In this document: piece after piece, positions 1 to 8,683 of the stretch
Layout of the letters: every line of letters starts with the position of its first letter
Numbering within the stretch: position 1 is the first letter of the stretch
Assembly (NCBI RefSeq): GCF_900103845.1
Contig: NZ_FNIJ01000015.1
Span: 1 to 64,000, forward strand
Origin: Pseudomonas jinjuensis
GTDB lineage: Bacteria; Pseudomonadota; Gammaproteobacteria; Pseudomonadales; Pseudomonadaceae
Reading direction: 5' to 3'
Length of the DNA stretch: 64,000 bases
Notes under the pieces: model-generated
The model's database searches: none
What the model saw: only the letters and a program-made list of their open reading frames with translations
Told to the model about the DNA's origin: nothing
Made by a program: the position numbers and the translations under genes

Positions 1-264
1 CAGCAGGTGGTCGGAAGCCAGGCCCTGGGCGCAGATATTCAGGCGCCTGGCCACTTCATGGACGGGCTCATCGCGGAATAGCGCCATGCCCAGTACCAGC
101 CAGAGCACCTGATCGGCAGGCAGGCGCCGCCGCCGGATGGTGGCCTGCGAGGAAAGGTGCAGCGCGGATTCCACCCACTCGACCGGAATGTTCTGGGTGA
201 AGGTGCTCAGATCGGAGAAGTTGAACAGGTCGCCCAAGTCGAGCAGATGCTGTTGGAAAGACAT
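1..264 (-). CDS. IS4-family transposase, N-terminal part (cut by window edge)
   Basis: Eighty-eight codons are visible, from an ATG at 264 running off the left edge. The protein begins MSFQQHLLDLGDLFNFSDLS and contains IRRRRLPADQVLWLVLGMAL followed by a DEPVHEVARRLNI-type stretch. This matches the conserved N-terminal domain of IS4 transposases (E. coli InsG has RKRRLPLEMMVWCIVGMAL at the same place). The DDE catalytic domain is outside the window. No good ribosome binding site precedes the ATG; a strong hairpin ends two bases upstream, which may limit translation from read-through transcripts. Confidence 0.85.
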   Translation of the reverse strand, partial: MSFQQHLLDLGDLFNFSDLSTFTQNIPVEWVESALHLSSQATIRRRRLPADQVLWLVLGMALFRDEPVHEVARRLNICAQGLASDHLL

Positions 265-266
265 AA

Positions 267-298
267 AAAATCCGATGCCAGAAGTCTGGCATCGGATT
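267..298. other. Hairpin in the IS leader
   Basis: AAAAATCCGATGCCAGA is followed at once by its near-complement TCTGGCATCGGATTTT, giving a stem of about 14 bp with a tiny loop and A/T runs at both ends. It sits directly before the transposase ATG. It could terminate transcription entering from outside or block translation on read-through mRNA, as known for IS10 and IS50; its role here is inferred. Confidence 0.7.
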
Positions 299-346
299 TT
301 CAGGGAAGGCCCCGCTGAGGCTCAAATGCTTAAGTGAACAGCATTA

Positions 347-368
347 CGCCGTTTGGCGGGTTTTTTCA
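347..368 (+). terminator. Rho-independent terminator remnant beside the IS
   Basis: CGCC-GTTT-GGCG followed by GGTTTTTT. The right arm reads GGCGGG, but the left arm is only CGCC because the IS end abuts it. The original stem was probably CCCGCC/GGCGGG, interrupted by the insertion. It would have terminated a plus-strand gene lying left of the IS. Confidence 0.55.
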
Positions 369-469
369 TTTTGTTTACCTGCATTTCATCGGTTTTCCGC
401 GAACTTTGTCGTCACCCCGGAGGTCAGTCTCCCTGTGTCTTTTTTCGAACAGAAACAAGGAGATAACAG

Positions 470-751
470 ATGGACCGGCTGAGCAGACTGCTGACCGACA
501 CCTTCGCTCCCTACGCTCATGAACTGGGCGCCGCGCGCCCGGATGGCGGACGCGTGCTGACCCTGGCCAACGAGGAAGGCGAAGTCGTGATGCGGCGGGT
601 GATCGCCGGAGAGCATCTGGCCGACGGCAGGGAGGGGGAGGAGGCGCTGCAGGCCATCCGCCGCGACCTGCTGGTCCAGGAAGGGCGTATCGAAGAGGAC
701 GTGCTCGTCGCGCTGCGCCAGCGGGCGCAGGTGCTGTATTACGGGACCTGA
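470..751 (+). CDS. DUF3509-like small protein
   Basis: This 93-residue soluble protein has no signal peptide or membrane segment. The start is supported by AAGGAG 8 bases before the ATG. The PDGGRVLTL stretch near residue 25 and the acidic, Arg-rich second half resemble DUF3509 proteins, short Pseudomonas proteins of unknown function. It stands alone between the IS end and a repeat-rich gap. Family assignment is by recognition only, and no function is proposed. Confidence 0.6.
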   Translation: MDRLSRLLTDTFAPYAHELGAARPDGGRVLTLANEEGEVVMRRVIAGEHLADGREGEEALQAIRRDLLVQEGRIEEDVLVALRQRAQVLYYGT

Positions 752-913
752 TACGGTTTCGATTGGGTGTCCGGGTAGGGCGCATGACGCGCCAGCGTCA
801 TCCGCCACCGGGCCCTTCGGCGGATGAAGCGTTCCGCTTCATCCGCCCTACATGTAGGAGCACGCCATGCGTGCGATTCGCGCGCATGGCCCGCTCCTGC
901 AGGTCGACGGAAC
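752..913. repeat. REP-like palindromic repeats
   Basis: The gap holds two inverted repeats. At about 775-845, GGGCGCATGACGCGCCAGCG leads into CATCCGCC and then a GGCGGATGAAGCG / CGCTTCATCCGCC hairpin. At 854-901, GTAGGAGCACGCCATGCGTG faces CGCATGGCCCGCTCCTGC, forming a convergent pair. Both are of the type scattered between Pseudomonas genes. No coding sequence is seen. Confidence 0.7.
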
Positions 914-2113
914 CTATACAGCCCCGTCGCGGCGCAGCTCGGCGATCCTCGCTGCGTCGTAGCCCAGTTCCGCCAGCAGGCCGTCGGTGTGCTCGCCCAG
1001 CGCCGGGCCGATCCATTCGGTGGAGCCGGGGGTGTCGGACAGCTTGGGCACTATGCCGGGCATCCTGAACGGCTTGCCGTCCGGCAGCTTCGCCGAGAGG
1101 AACATCTCGCGGGCGAGGAATTGCGGGTCGGCGAACATGTCCTCGGCGGAGTAGATGCGGCTGGCCGGCACTTCGGCGCGGTTCAACAGCTCCAGCATCT
1201 GTTCCAGCGTCTGCGAGCGCGCCCAGCGGTCGATCACGCCGTACAGCTCGTCGCGGCGCTGGTCGCGGCCGGCGTTGTCGGCCAGGGTCGGGTCGTCGGC
1301 CAGGTCGTCGCGGCCGATGGCCTGCATGAAGCGGCGGAAGATCGCGTCGCCGTTGGCGCCGATCTGCACGTGCCTGCCGTCGGCGCTGGTGTGGATGGAG
1401 GAGGGCGTGATGCCGGGCATGATGTTGCCCGTGCGTTCGCGGATGAAGCCGAACACGTCGAACTCCGGAACCATGCTTTCCATCATGGCGAAGATCGCCT
1501 CGTACAGCGCCACGTCGACCATCTGCCCGAGGCCGCCATTGACCTCGCGGTGACGCACCGCCATCAGCGCGCCGATCACCGCCCACAGCGCGGCGATGGA
1601 GTCGCCGATGGAGATGCCGGTGCGCACCGGCGGGCGGTCCTCGAAGCCGGTGATGTAGCGCAAGCCGCCCATGGATTCGCCGACGGCGCCGAAGCCCGGC
1701 TGGTCCTTGTACGGGCCGGTCTGGCCGAAGCCGGACAGGCGCACCATCACCAGCTTCGGGTTCAGTTCGTGGATGACGTCCCAACTGAAACCGAGCTTCT
1801 CCAGCACGCCGGGGCGGAAGTTCTCGATCAGGATGTCCGCGTCGGCCAGCAGCTTCTTCAGGATCTCGCGGCCTTCCGGGTGCTTGAGGTTGAGGGTCAG
1901 CGAGCGCTTGTTGCGCGCCTGCACGAACCACCACAGCGACGTGCCTTCGTACAGCTTGCGCCATTTGCGCAGCGGGTCGCCGCCGTCCGGCGATTCGACC
2001 TTGATCACCTCGGCGCCGAATTCGGCGCAGATGCGCGAGGCGAACGGGCCGGCGATCAGGGTGCCGAGTTCGACCACTTTCAGGCCGGCGAGGGGTTTGG
2101 CAGGGACGTTCAT
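914..2113 (-). CDS. CaiB/BaiF family CoA-transferase (class III)
   Basis: This 399-residue enzyme is expected to move coenzyme A between an acyl-CoA and an organic acid; the substrate is unknown. The N-terminus LAGLKVVELGTLIAGPFASR and the stretch IENFRPGVLEKLGF are classic for class III transferases. The catalytic aspartate is expected in GQMVDVALYEA, about residue 200. Two ATGs lie close together: 2125, and 2113, which has GGAA about 6 bases upstream and is preferred. The gene is transcribed away from the diguanylate cyclase and has no operon partner here, so context does not reveal the substrate. Close relatives act on glutarate, succinate or formyl/oxalyl-CoA. Confidence 0.88.
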   Translation of the reverse strand: MNVPAKPLAGLKVVELGTLIAGPFASRICAEFGAEVIKVESPDGGDPLRKWRKLYEGTSLWWFVQARNKRSLTLNLKHPEGREILKKLLADADILIENFRPGVLEKLGFSWDVIHELNPKLVMVRLSGFGQTGPYKDQPGFGAVGESMGGLRYITGFEDRPPVRTGISIGDSIAALWAVIGALMAVRHREVNGGLGQMVDVALYEAIFAMMESMVPEFDVFGFIRERTGNIMPGITPSSIHTSADGRHVQIGANGDAIFRRFMQAIGRDDLADDPTLADNAGRDQRRDELYGVIDRWARSQTLEQMLELLNRAEVPASRIYSAEDMFADPQFLAREMFLSAKLPDGKPFRMPGIVPKLSDTPGSTEWIGPALGEHTDGLLAELGYDAARIAELRRDGAV

Positions 2114-2370
2114 CGGATTTTCCATTCGGCAGGCAATGCCCGCGACTCTAGCGCGAGCGATGCGCTGCGGGTAGTCCGGAGAAAACCATGGAATTTTTGA
2201 GGATTTGCGCACAGACGCGGTGCGCGTAAAGTAAGGCTGTATCCCTTCTTCCAACAGCTTGTCCCGACAGGGACAGAGTGCCGAGCCATGCATGCCTTCG
2301 CATCCTTCCTGCTCCATGGTCGTCCAGCGCGGCACGGGAACGCTGTGAGCCGGACGGGCGAGGGGGCGGC

Positions 2371-3543
2371 ATGCAACTGAGCGTCCCGACACTGCTGGTC
2401 GTCGACCTGTACATCCTGACCCTGGTCGGGGGGCTGATGTGCTTCGCCTGGTACCGCGGCCGCCGCGAGCCGACCCTCGGCTACATGAGCGCGGCGCTGC
2501 TGCTCGGCGCCCTGGCGACCTTCCTCGGCAGCCTGCGCAATCTCGGCATCGACTACGTGCCCATCGTCATCGGCAACGCGCTGCTGTTCTTCTCCTACGC
2601 GATGATCTGGATGTCCATGCGCGTCTTCGCCGGGCGCCCGCCGCACTGGCCGGGAGTGTTCGCCGGCGTGGCATTGTGGCTGCTGATGTGCATCTGGCCG
2701 CCGTTCTACGAGTCGCTGCCGGCGCGCATCCTGCTCGGCTCGCTGCTGACCATCGCCTACTGCGTGCTGGCGGGCGGCGAGCTGTGGCGCAGCCGCAGGA
2801 AGCTCGAGGTTTCGCTGCGGCCGATTCTGCTCCTGCTGTCCCTGCACATCGGCGTATACAGCGTGCGGCTGGTGCTGGATCGCGAGTTGCCCTACGCCCC
2901 GGTGCCGGAGGGCGGAATCAGCTTCTTCGCCATCCTGATCTTCGAGACCATGCTCTTCGCCATCGGCCTCGCCTTCGCCGCCCTGGCGATGGTCAAGGAA
3001 CGCGCCGAGCTGAAGTTCCGCTCCGCCGCCCTCAGCGACCCGCTGACCGGCGCCGGCAACCGCCGCGCCTTCATGGATACCGGCGAGCTGCTGCTGCGCA
3101 TGTGCGCCGAGCGTGGCGAGTCGGCGGCCCTGCTGCTCTGCGACCTGGACAACTTCAAGCAGCTGAACGACGCCTTCGGCCACCCGGCCGGCGACCAGGT
3201 GCTGGTCGAGTTCAGCCGCATCACGTCATCGCGCATGCGTCGCAAGGACATCTTCGCCCGCATCGGCGGCGAGGAATTCGCCTGCCTGCTGCCCGAGGCC
3301 GCCGCCGAAGGCGCCTACCAGGTGGCCGAGCGGGTGCGCCGGGAATTCGCCGAGCTGCCGTTCATCGCCGAAGGCCAGCTCAGCGTCAGTATCGGAATCG
3401 CCACCACCCGGGAGGCCGGCCACGACCTGGCGCGGCTGCTCGAACTGGCCGACCAGGCGCTGTACGCGGCCAAGGCCAAGGGGCGCAACCGTATCGAACT
3501 GGCGGCATCGGAACCGGGCGGCGATCGTCGCGCGCGAGATTGA
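2371..3543 (+). CDS. Membrane diguanylate cyclase (GGDEF domain)
   Basis: The 390-residue protein has about seven hydrophobic N-terminal segments (residues 5-215), then a GGDEF domain that makes c-di-GMP from two GTP. SDPLTGAGNRRAF opens the domain, CDLDNFKQLNDAFGH carries the metal-binding aspartate, and the signature is GGEEF. An RRKD inhibitory I-site lies five residues before GGEEF, so product feedback inhibition is expected. There is no EAL domain. The N-terminal sensor does not match a named MASE domain that I recognise. The ATG at 2371 is preferred because the membrane region starts right after it; an earlier in-frame ATG at 2278 would add an unrelated tail. Confidence 0.88.
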   Translation: MQLSVPTLLVVDLYILTLVGGLMCFAWYRGRREPTLGYMSAALLLGALATFLGSLRNLGIDYVPIVIGNALLFFSYAMIWMSMRVFAGRPPHWPGVFAGVALWLLMCIWPPFYESLPARILLGSLLTIAYCVLAGGELWRSRRKLEVSLRPILLLLSLHIGVYSVRLVLDRELPYAPVPEGGISFFAILIFETMLFAIGLAFAALAMVKERAELKFRSAALSDPLTGAGNRRAFMDTGELLLRMCAERGESAALLLCDLDNFKQLNDAFGHPAGDQVLVEFSRITSSRMRRKDIFARIGGEEFACLLPEAAAEGAYQVAERVRREFAELPFIAEGQLSVSIGIATTREAGHDLARLLELADQALYAAKAKGRNRIELAASEPGGDRRARD

Positions 3544-3614
3544 GCGCCGCCAGGCCAACCAACGCAGTGCTTTCAGGGTAGACTTGCCGCCCTCCGCATT
3601 CGCCAGGAATCGCC

Positions 3615-4154
3615 ATGGCCCTCTCCGCCACGCCCTACAAAGCCGACATCAGCCTCACCGACCTCGATCGCGGCGTCTACGAGACCCTGCGCTTCACCGT
3701 TGCCCGCCATCCCTCGGAAACCGAGGAACGCCTGGCGGTGCGCCTGCTCGCCTACGTCATCTGGTACAACGAGCAGCTGGCTTTCGGTCGCGGCCTGTCG
3801 GACGTGGAAGAGCCGTCGCTGTGGGAGAAGAGCCTGGACGACCGCATCCTGCACTGGATCGAGGTCGGCCAGCCGGACAGCGATCGCCTGGTGTGGTGCT
3901 CGCGCCGCTGCGAGCGCCTGTCGCTGCTGGCCTACGGCAACCTGCGGGTATGGACCACCAAGGTCCTCGATGGCGTCCGCCACCTGAAGAACCTCAACGT
4001 CGCCTCGCTGCCCCAGGAGCCACTGGAAGCCCTGGCGCAGGACCTGCCGCGCTCGATCAACTGGACGGTGATGGTCAGCGAGGGGACGATCTTCGTCACC
4101 GACGAGAATGGTCAACATGAATTGCAGCTCGAATGGCTGATGGGCGAGCGATAA
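3615..4154 (+). CDS. yaeQ: YaeQ family protein
   Basis: At 179 residues it is the usual length for YaeQ. The start MALSATPYKADISLTDLDRG, the LAVRLLAYVIWYNEQLAFG helix and the ending ELQLEWLMGER are hallmarks of the family. YaeQ has a PD-(D/E)XK nuclease-like fold; E. coli yaeQ suppresses loss of RfaH-dependent hemolysin expression, but its biochemical role is unclear. AGGA precedes the ATG. It lies 34 bp before recJ on the same strand and may be co-transcribed with it. Confidence 0.88.
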   Translation: MALSATPYKADISLTDLDRGVYETLRFTVARHPSETEERLAVRLLAYVIWYNEQLAFGRGLSDVEEPSLWEKSLDDRILHWIEVGQPDSDRLVWCSRRCERLSLLAYGNLRVWTTKVLDGVRHLKNLNVASLPQEPLEALAQDLPRSINWTVMVSEGTIFVTDENGQHELQLEWLMGER

Positions 4155-4188
4155 GCACGCCCGAATCTCACGGAAACAGAGTCGTTTC

Positions 4189-5904
4189 ATGCGCATCGAA
4201 CCCCGCCCCCTGCCGCAAACCCTTCCCGACCTCGGCGACCTGCCGCCCCTGCTGACCCGCCTGTACGCCGCCCGCGGCGTGAAGTCCGCCGCCGAGCTGG
4301 ACAAGGGCCTGGCGCGGCTGATCCCGTACCGGCAGTTGAAGGGCATCGACGCCGCCGTCGAACTGCTGGTCGATGCCCTGCAGCGTCGCCAGCGCATCCT
4401 CATCGTCGGCGACTTCGATGCCGACGGCGCCACCGCCAGCAGCGTCGGCGTGCTGGCGCTGCGCATGCTCGGGGTGGAGTGGGTCGACTACCTGGTGCCG
4501 AACCGCTTCGAATACGGCTACGGCCTGACCCCGGAAATCGTCGCCGTGGCGCTGGAGAAGCGTCCGGACCTGCTGGTCACCGTGGACAACGGCATCTCCA
4601 GCATCGATGGCGTCGCCGCGGCGCGGGCCGCCGGGCTGCGCGTGCTGGTCACCGACCACCACCTGCCGGGCCCGGAACTGCCGGCGGCGGACGCCATCGT
4701 CAATCCCAACCAGCCGGGCTGCGATTTCCCCAGCAAGGCCATGGCCGGGGTCGGCGTGATCTTCTACGTGATGCTCGCCCTGCGTGCGCGCCTGCGCGAG
4801 ACGGGCTGGTTCGCCGCGCGCGGCATCGCCGAACCGAACCTCGCCGAACTGCTCGACCTGGTCGCCCTCGGCAGCGTCGCCGACGTGGTGCCGCTGGACG
4901 CCAACAACCGCATCCTGGTCCACCAGGGGCTGGCGCGCATCCGCGCCGGACGGGCGCGGCCGGGCCTGCGGGCGCTGCTGGAAGTGGCCGGGCGCGATTG
5001 CCGGCGCATCACCTCCACCGACCTCGGCTTCATCCTCGGCCCGCGCCTGAACGCCGCGGGGCGGCTGGACGACATGTCCCTCGGCATCGAATGCCTGCTC
5101 TGCGAGGACGAGGCGCTGGCCCGCGACATGGCGGCGCAACTGGATTCGCTGAACCAGGACCGCAAGGCCATCGAGCAGGGCATGCAGCGCGAGGCGCTGG
5201 CGCAGCTCAAGGAACTGCCGCTCGACGAGATGCCGTTCGGCCTCTGCCTGTTCGACGCGGACTGGCACCAGGGGGTGATCGGCATCCTCGCCTCGCGCCT
5301 GAAGGAGCGCTACCACCGCCCGACCATCGCCTTCGCCGATGCCGGCGACGGCAGCCTCAAGGGCTCGGCGCGTTCGGTGCCGGGCTTCCACATCCGCGAT
5401 GCGCTGGACGCCGTGGCGGCGCGTCATCCGGGGCTGATCGCCAAGTTCGGCGGGCACGCCATGGCCGCCGGCCTGTCGCTGCCGCAGGAGAACTTCGGCG
5501 CCTTCGCCGCCGCCTTCGATGCCGAGGTGCGCCGCCAGCTGGACGAGGACGACCTGACCGGCCGCCTGCTCTCCGACGGCCAGCTCAGCGCCGAGGAATA
5601 CCACCTGGAGCTGGCGCGGGCGATCCGCCAGGCCGGTCCCTGGGGCCAGCATTTCCCCGAGCCGCTGTTCCACGGGGTGTTCCAGATCGTCCAGCAGCGC
5701 CTGGTCGGCGAGCGCCACCTGAAGCTGGTGCTGAAGACCGAATGCGGCTCGCGGCAGCTGGACGGCATCGCCTTCAACATCGACCGCGAAATCTGGCCGA
5801 ACCCCACCGTGCGCTGGGTCGAGATGGCCTACAAGCTCGACGTCAACGAGTTCCGCGGCAACGAAAGCGTGCAGCTGATGGTGGCGCACCTGGCGCCGCG
5901 CTGA
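4189..5904 (+). CDS. recJ: Single-stranded-DNA exonuclease RecJ
   Basis: RecJ degrades single-stranded DNA 5' to 3' in recombination and mismatch repair. The 571-residue length is typical. DHH-family motifs appear in order: GDFDADGATA near residue 70, VTVDNGISS near 135, the DHH triad in VTDHHLPGPE near 155, and the DHHA1 motif KFGGHAMAAGL near 425. The C-terminal OB-fold region follows. The start lacks a strong ribosome binding site, but the MRIEPRPLPQ opening is normal for pseudomonads. A repeat-rich gap follows. Confidence 0.95.
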   Translation: MRIEPRPLPQTLPDLGDLPPLLTRLYAARGVKSAAELDKGLARLIPYRQLKGIDAAVELLVDALQRRQRILIVGDFDADGATASSVGVLALRMLGVEWVDYLVPNRFEYGYGLTPEIVAVALEKRPDLLVTVDNGISSIDGVAAARAAGLRVLVTDHHLPGPELPAADAIVNPNQPGCDFPSKAMAGVGVIFYVMLALRARLRETGWFAARGIAEPNLAELLDLVALGSVADVVPLDANNRILVHQGLARIRAGRARPGLRALLEVAGRDCRRITSTDLGFILGPRLNAAGRLDDMSLGIECLLCEDEALARDMAAQLDSLNQDRKAIEQGMQREALAQLKELPLDEMPFGLCLFDADWHQGVIGILASRLKERYHRPTIAFADAGDGSLKGSARSVPGFHIRDALDAVAARHPGLIAKFGGHAMAAGLSLPQENFGAFAAAFDAEVRRQLDEDDLTGRLLSDGQLSAEEYHLELARAIRQAGPWGQHFPEPLFHGVFQIVQQRLVGERHLKLVLKTECGSRQLDGIAFNIDREIWPNPTVRWVEMAYKLDVNEFRGNESVQLMVAHLAPR

Positions 5905-5928
5905 GGGGCAGGGCGGGGCATTGTCGGG

Positions 5929-5981
5929 TCGCGGGCATGGCCCGCTCCTACACAGGACTTCGCGAGCAAGCTCGCTCCTAC
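5929..5981. repeat. Two REP-like palindromes
   Basis: TCGCGGGCATGGCCCGCTCC (5929-5951) and TCGCGAGCAAGCTCGCTCC (5960-5981) both end in CTCCTAC and lie in the same orientation. The same two units recur around 20.3, 36.6, 45.2, 55.4 and 62.1 kb of this window. Confidence 0.85.
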
Positions 5982-6003
5982 GGGACGTTCGGCGTTGGAG
6001 ATT

Positions 6004-6134
6004 CCCTCACCCCAGCCCTGGCTGCGCGCCCCGCTCCAGGGGGAGAAGGGGCAGATTGGCATCGGGATGAATGACGTGCCAACCGGCAACTCAGGACAGT
6101 CCCCTCTCCCTCCGGGAGAGGGTTAGGGTGAGGG
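6004..6134. repeat. 131-bp intergenic repeat, copy 1
   Basis: This block starts CCCTCACCCCAGCCCTGGC and ends GTTAGGGTGAGGG, so its ends are imperfect inverted repeats. An almost identical block lies at 61941-62071 in the opposite orientation, with about a dozen differences by eye. It is non-coding and may be a small non-autonomous element or a compound REP unit. Confidence 0.85.
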
Positions 6135-6168
6135 ATGCGCCGCGCAGACGTGTAGGCAGGAGTCCCGA

Positions 6169-8580
6169 TCAGAAGTTGTACTTCAGGCTCGCCATGAGGT
6201 TGCGCGGCGCGCCGTACACGCCGTAGTTGGTCACGTTGCTGAAGTACTCGCGGTCGAACAGGTTGTTCAGGTTCACCGACCCCGACAGGTGCTCGTTGAA
6301 GTCGTAGCGCGCCATCAGGTTGGCCACGTAGTAGCTGCCCTGGGTGTAGTAGTGCAGGTCGTAGCCGGTCTTGCTGCTCCAGTTGAAGCCGCCGCCGACG
6401 GTGAGCCTGTCCCACTCGCCGGGCAGGTTGTAGGTGGTGAAGGCCTTCAGGCTGTGGCGCGGTACGTCGGTGAGGATGCGCTTGTCGTCGTCATCGGTGC
6501 TCACGCTGTAGGCGTAGCCGCTGGTGAGCTGCCAGCCGGGCGCCAGCTCGCCGTTCAGTTCCATCTCCACGCCCTTGGTGGTGGTGCCCTGCTTGGCGGT
6601 GTAGGCGACGCCGTCCCAGATCGCCAGGTTGTCCTGCTCGACCTTGAACAGCGCCAGGCTGGAACTCAGCCGGCCTTCGTAGAACGCCGCCTTCACCCCG
6701 GTCTCGTAGCTGGTGCCTTCCTCCGGGTCGAGCGGCTGGTTGTTCGCGTCGCGCACCCAGGAGCCCTGCGGGTTGAAGATCTTGGTGTAGCTGGCGTACA
6801 CCGACCAGACGTCGTCCAGCGCGTAGGTCAGGCCGGTGTAGGGGATGAACACGCCGCTCTCGCGTTCGGTGTTCTTCGTCTCCGGCGCGCCGAACGGCTG
6901 GCTCTCGGTGGTGCGCTTCCAGTCGACCACCCGGCCGCCGAGGATCAGGTTGGTGGCGTCGGTGAGGTGGAAGCGCGAGGTCAGGTAGGCGCCGTACTGG
7001 TTCTCGCGGGTGTCGCCCTCGCCGATCTGCTGGAACACCGGTTCGGCGATCTTGCCGTTCCAGGTGTGGATGTTCGGGATGCTGCCGTCGTAGTCGCTCC
7101 ACGGCCCGAGCCAGCCGCCGTAGTCGGGATAGTCGAGTTCGCGGACCTGCGAGAGGGTCACGCCGCTGATCAGCTCGTGCTCCCTGCCGAACAGCGAGAA
7201 CGGGCCGGTGACGTAGGCGTCGAGGTTGTCCTGCTCGGGATCGGATTCCCAGCGCGTAGGCCAGATCACGCCGCCGGCGCCGGTGGCCTCGTCGAGTTCG
7301 CCGGCGAGGTAGGTCACCACCGAGTCGTACTGGTAGCGCGAGTGGCTGAGCTCCACCTTGCCGCTCCAGCCGTTGTCGAAGCGCTGTTCCACCGAGGCGA
7401 AGATGTTGTCCACGGTGTTGTCGTAGTAGGTCCAGTCCGGCGAGCTGTTGGCCGAGCGCTTGAAGTCGGTGCGGTGGCCGTTGCTGTAGCGCAGCGGGAA
7501 GCCGGTGCGCATGGGCGTGTCGACGTTGACGGTGAGGTGGCTGAAGCCCAGCGTCAGCAGGGTGGCCTCGCTCAGGTCGAACTCGCTGATGCCGTAGACC
7601 AGCTTGGTCTTCTCGTGGAATTCGTCGACCCAGGCGTGCTGGTCCTTGTAGTCCACCACCAGGCGGGCGCGCACCGTGGCTTCGTCGTTCAGTGGACCGG
7701 AGACGTCCAGGCCGGTGCCGTAGCGGTCCCAGCTGCCGGCCTCGGCGGTCAGGGAAACCTGCGGTTCGAAGGTCGGGCGCTTGCGGATCAGGTTGATGGT
7801 CGCCGCTGGGGTGCCCATGCCGCTGACCAGGCCGGTGGCGCCGCGCACCACTTCGACGCGGTCGTAGGCCGCGGTGTTCTGCAGGTAGTTGCCGAGCAGG
7901 GACGAGGTGGGTACGCCGTCGATGGAGAAGTTGCGGATCTCGAAACCGCGCGACCAGAACTGCTCTGTATCGGCGCCGAGGCCGGAGCGGAGCACGGTGA
8001 TGCCGGCGGTGGCTTCCAGCGCATCGCTGATGTTGTCGAGCTTCTGGTCGTCGAGGCGCTGGCGGGTCAGCACGGTGACCGACTGCGGGGTTTCCTGCGG
8101 CGTCAGGTTGAGGCGCGTGGAGCTGCTCGACGAATAGGTAGTGTAGGAGCCGGTGCCTTCGGTGGTCGCGCCCGGCGCCTTGCCGGAGATGGTCACCGCG
8201 CCCATTTCCAGCGCGTCGGAGCTGACCGGCAGCGGACGCAGCTCGTAGTGGCCGGCGGCGGTCTGCATGGCTTCCAGGCCGCTGCCCGCGAGCATGACCG
8301 CCAGCGCCTGCTCGACGCTGTAGTCGCCTTTCAGCGCCTGGGCTTCCCGGCCCGCCGCCAGCGCGCCGTCGCCCGCCAGGTAGATGCCGGCCTCGGCGGC
8401 GAAGCGGTTCAGGCGTTCGGCCAGCGGTCCGGCGGGGATGTCGTAATGGCGGGTCTGCACCTGCGCCTGCTCGGCGGCGTGCAGCGCGGCCAGGGGCAGG
8501 GCGCTGCCGAGGGCGAGCGGAACGCACAGGCTCAGGCGGCGGAGGGTGGCGCGAGGTGAAGCGGTCTTGCGAGGTGACAT
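6169..8580 (-). CDS. TonB-dependent siderophore receptor with signalling domain (FpvA/FoxA type)
   Basis: This 803-residue outer-membrane receptor is expected to import a ferric siderophore using TonB energy. A signal peptide (about 1-35) precedes an STN signalling domain (about 40-115, HYDIPAGPLAERLNRFA). A TonB-box-like VTISG comes next, then the plug with ETPQSVTVLTRQRLDDQ, and a beta-barrel ending in the aromatic C-terminus SLKYNF. The STN domain talks to a FecR-type sensor, and fecR and fecI genes lie directly upstream on the same strand. A near-perfect Fur-like palindrome lies between fecR and this gene. The siderophore cannot be read from sequence; the neighbouring export and reduction genes make a pyoverdine-like ligand plausible. 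Confidence 0.92.
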   Translation of the reverse strand: MSPRKTASPRATLRRLSLCVPLALGSALPLAALHAAEQAQVQTRHYDIPAGPLAERLNRFAAEAGIYLAGDGALAAGREAQALKGDYSVEQALAVMLAGSGLEAMQTAAGHYELRPLPVSSDALEMGAVTISGKAPGATTEGTGSYTTYSSSSSTRLNLTPQETPQSVTVLTRQRLDDQKLDNISDALEATAGITVLRSGLGADTEQFWSRGFEIRNFSIDGVPTSSLLGNYLQNTAAYDRVEVVRGATGLVSGMGTPAATINLIRKRPTFEPQVSLTAEAGSWDRYGTGLDVSGPLNDEATVRARLVVDYKDQHAWVDEFHEKTKLVYGISEFDLSEATLLTLGFSHLTVNVDTPMRTGFPLRYSNGHRTDFKRSANSSPDWTYYDNTVDNIFASVEQRFDNGWSGKVELSHSRYQYDSVVTYLAGELDEATGAGGVIWPTRWESDPEQDNLDAYVTGPFSLFGREHELISGVTLSQVRELDYPDYGGWLGPWSDYDGSIPNIHTWNGKIAEPVFQQIGEGDTRENQYGAYLTSRFHLTDATNLILGGRVVDWKRTTESQPFGAPETKNTERESGVFIPYTGLTYALDDVWSVYASYTKIFNPQGSWVRDANNQPLDPEEGTSYETGVKAAFYEGRLSSSLALFKVEQDNLAIWDGVAYTAKQGTTTKGVEMELNGELAPGWQLTSGYAYSVSTDDDDKRILTDVPRHSLKAFTTYNLPGEWDRLTVGGGFNWSSKTGYDLHYYTQGSYYVANLMARYDFNEHLSGSVNLNNLFDREYFSNVTNYGVYGAPRNLMASLKYNF

Positions 8581-8655
8581 TCGGGGGTCCTTGTTCGAGC
8601 GGGCAGGCGGTTGTCACCTTCTGAATCGGATGAGCGCGCAAAACCGGAAGCACGA

Positions 8656-8672
8656 ATGAAAATAATTTTCAT
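8656..8672 (-). promoter_or_regulatory. Putative Fur box upstream of receptor gene
   Basis: ATGAAAATAATTTTCAT is a palindrome with one central mismatch, located between the end of fecR and the receptor start. It has the AT-rich inverted-repeat form of Fur operators (GATAATGATAATCATTATC). Iron-Fur repression of the receptor is inferred. Confidence 0.7.
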
Positions 8673-8683
8673 CTTGCCGACGA

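Larger units (their letters stand above)
1..346 (-). mobile_element. IS4-family insertion sequence, one end
   Basis: The outer end lies at about 346. Read on the minus strand from there the DNA begins TAATGCTGTTCACTTAAG, which closely resembles the terminal repeat of E. coli IS4 as I remember it (TAATGCCGATCAGTTAAG). A palindrome and the transposase start follow inward. The other end lies left of the window, so length and target duplication cannot be seen. The boundary is inferred from this repeat. Confidence 0.75.

Noticed and set aside
2278-2370. N-terminal extension of the diguanylate cyclase
   Set aside because: The extension is Arg/Pro-rich and unlike the membrane region; the ATG at 2371 begins directly before the first helix.
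6289-8559. A 756-codon open frame antisense to the TonB receptor
   Set aside because: Its composition is Val/Ala/Gly/Arg-rich without recognisable domains. It mirrors the receptor's codons.
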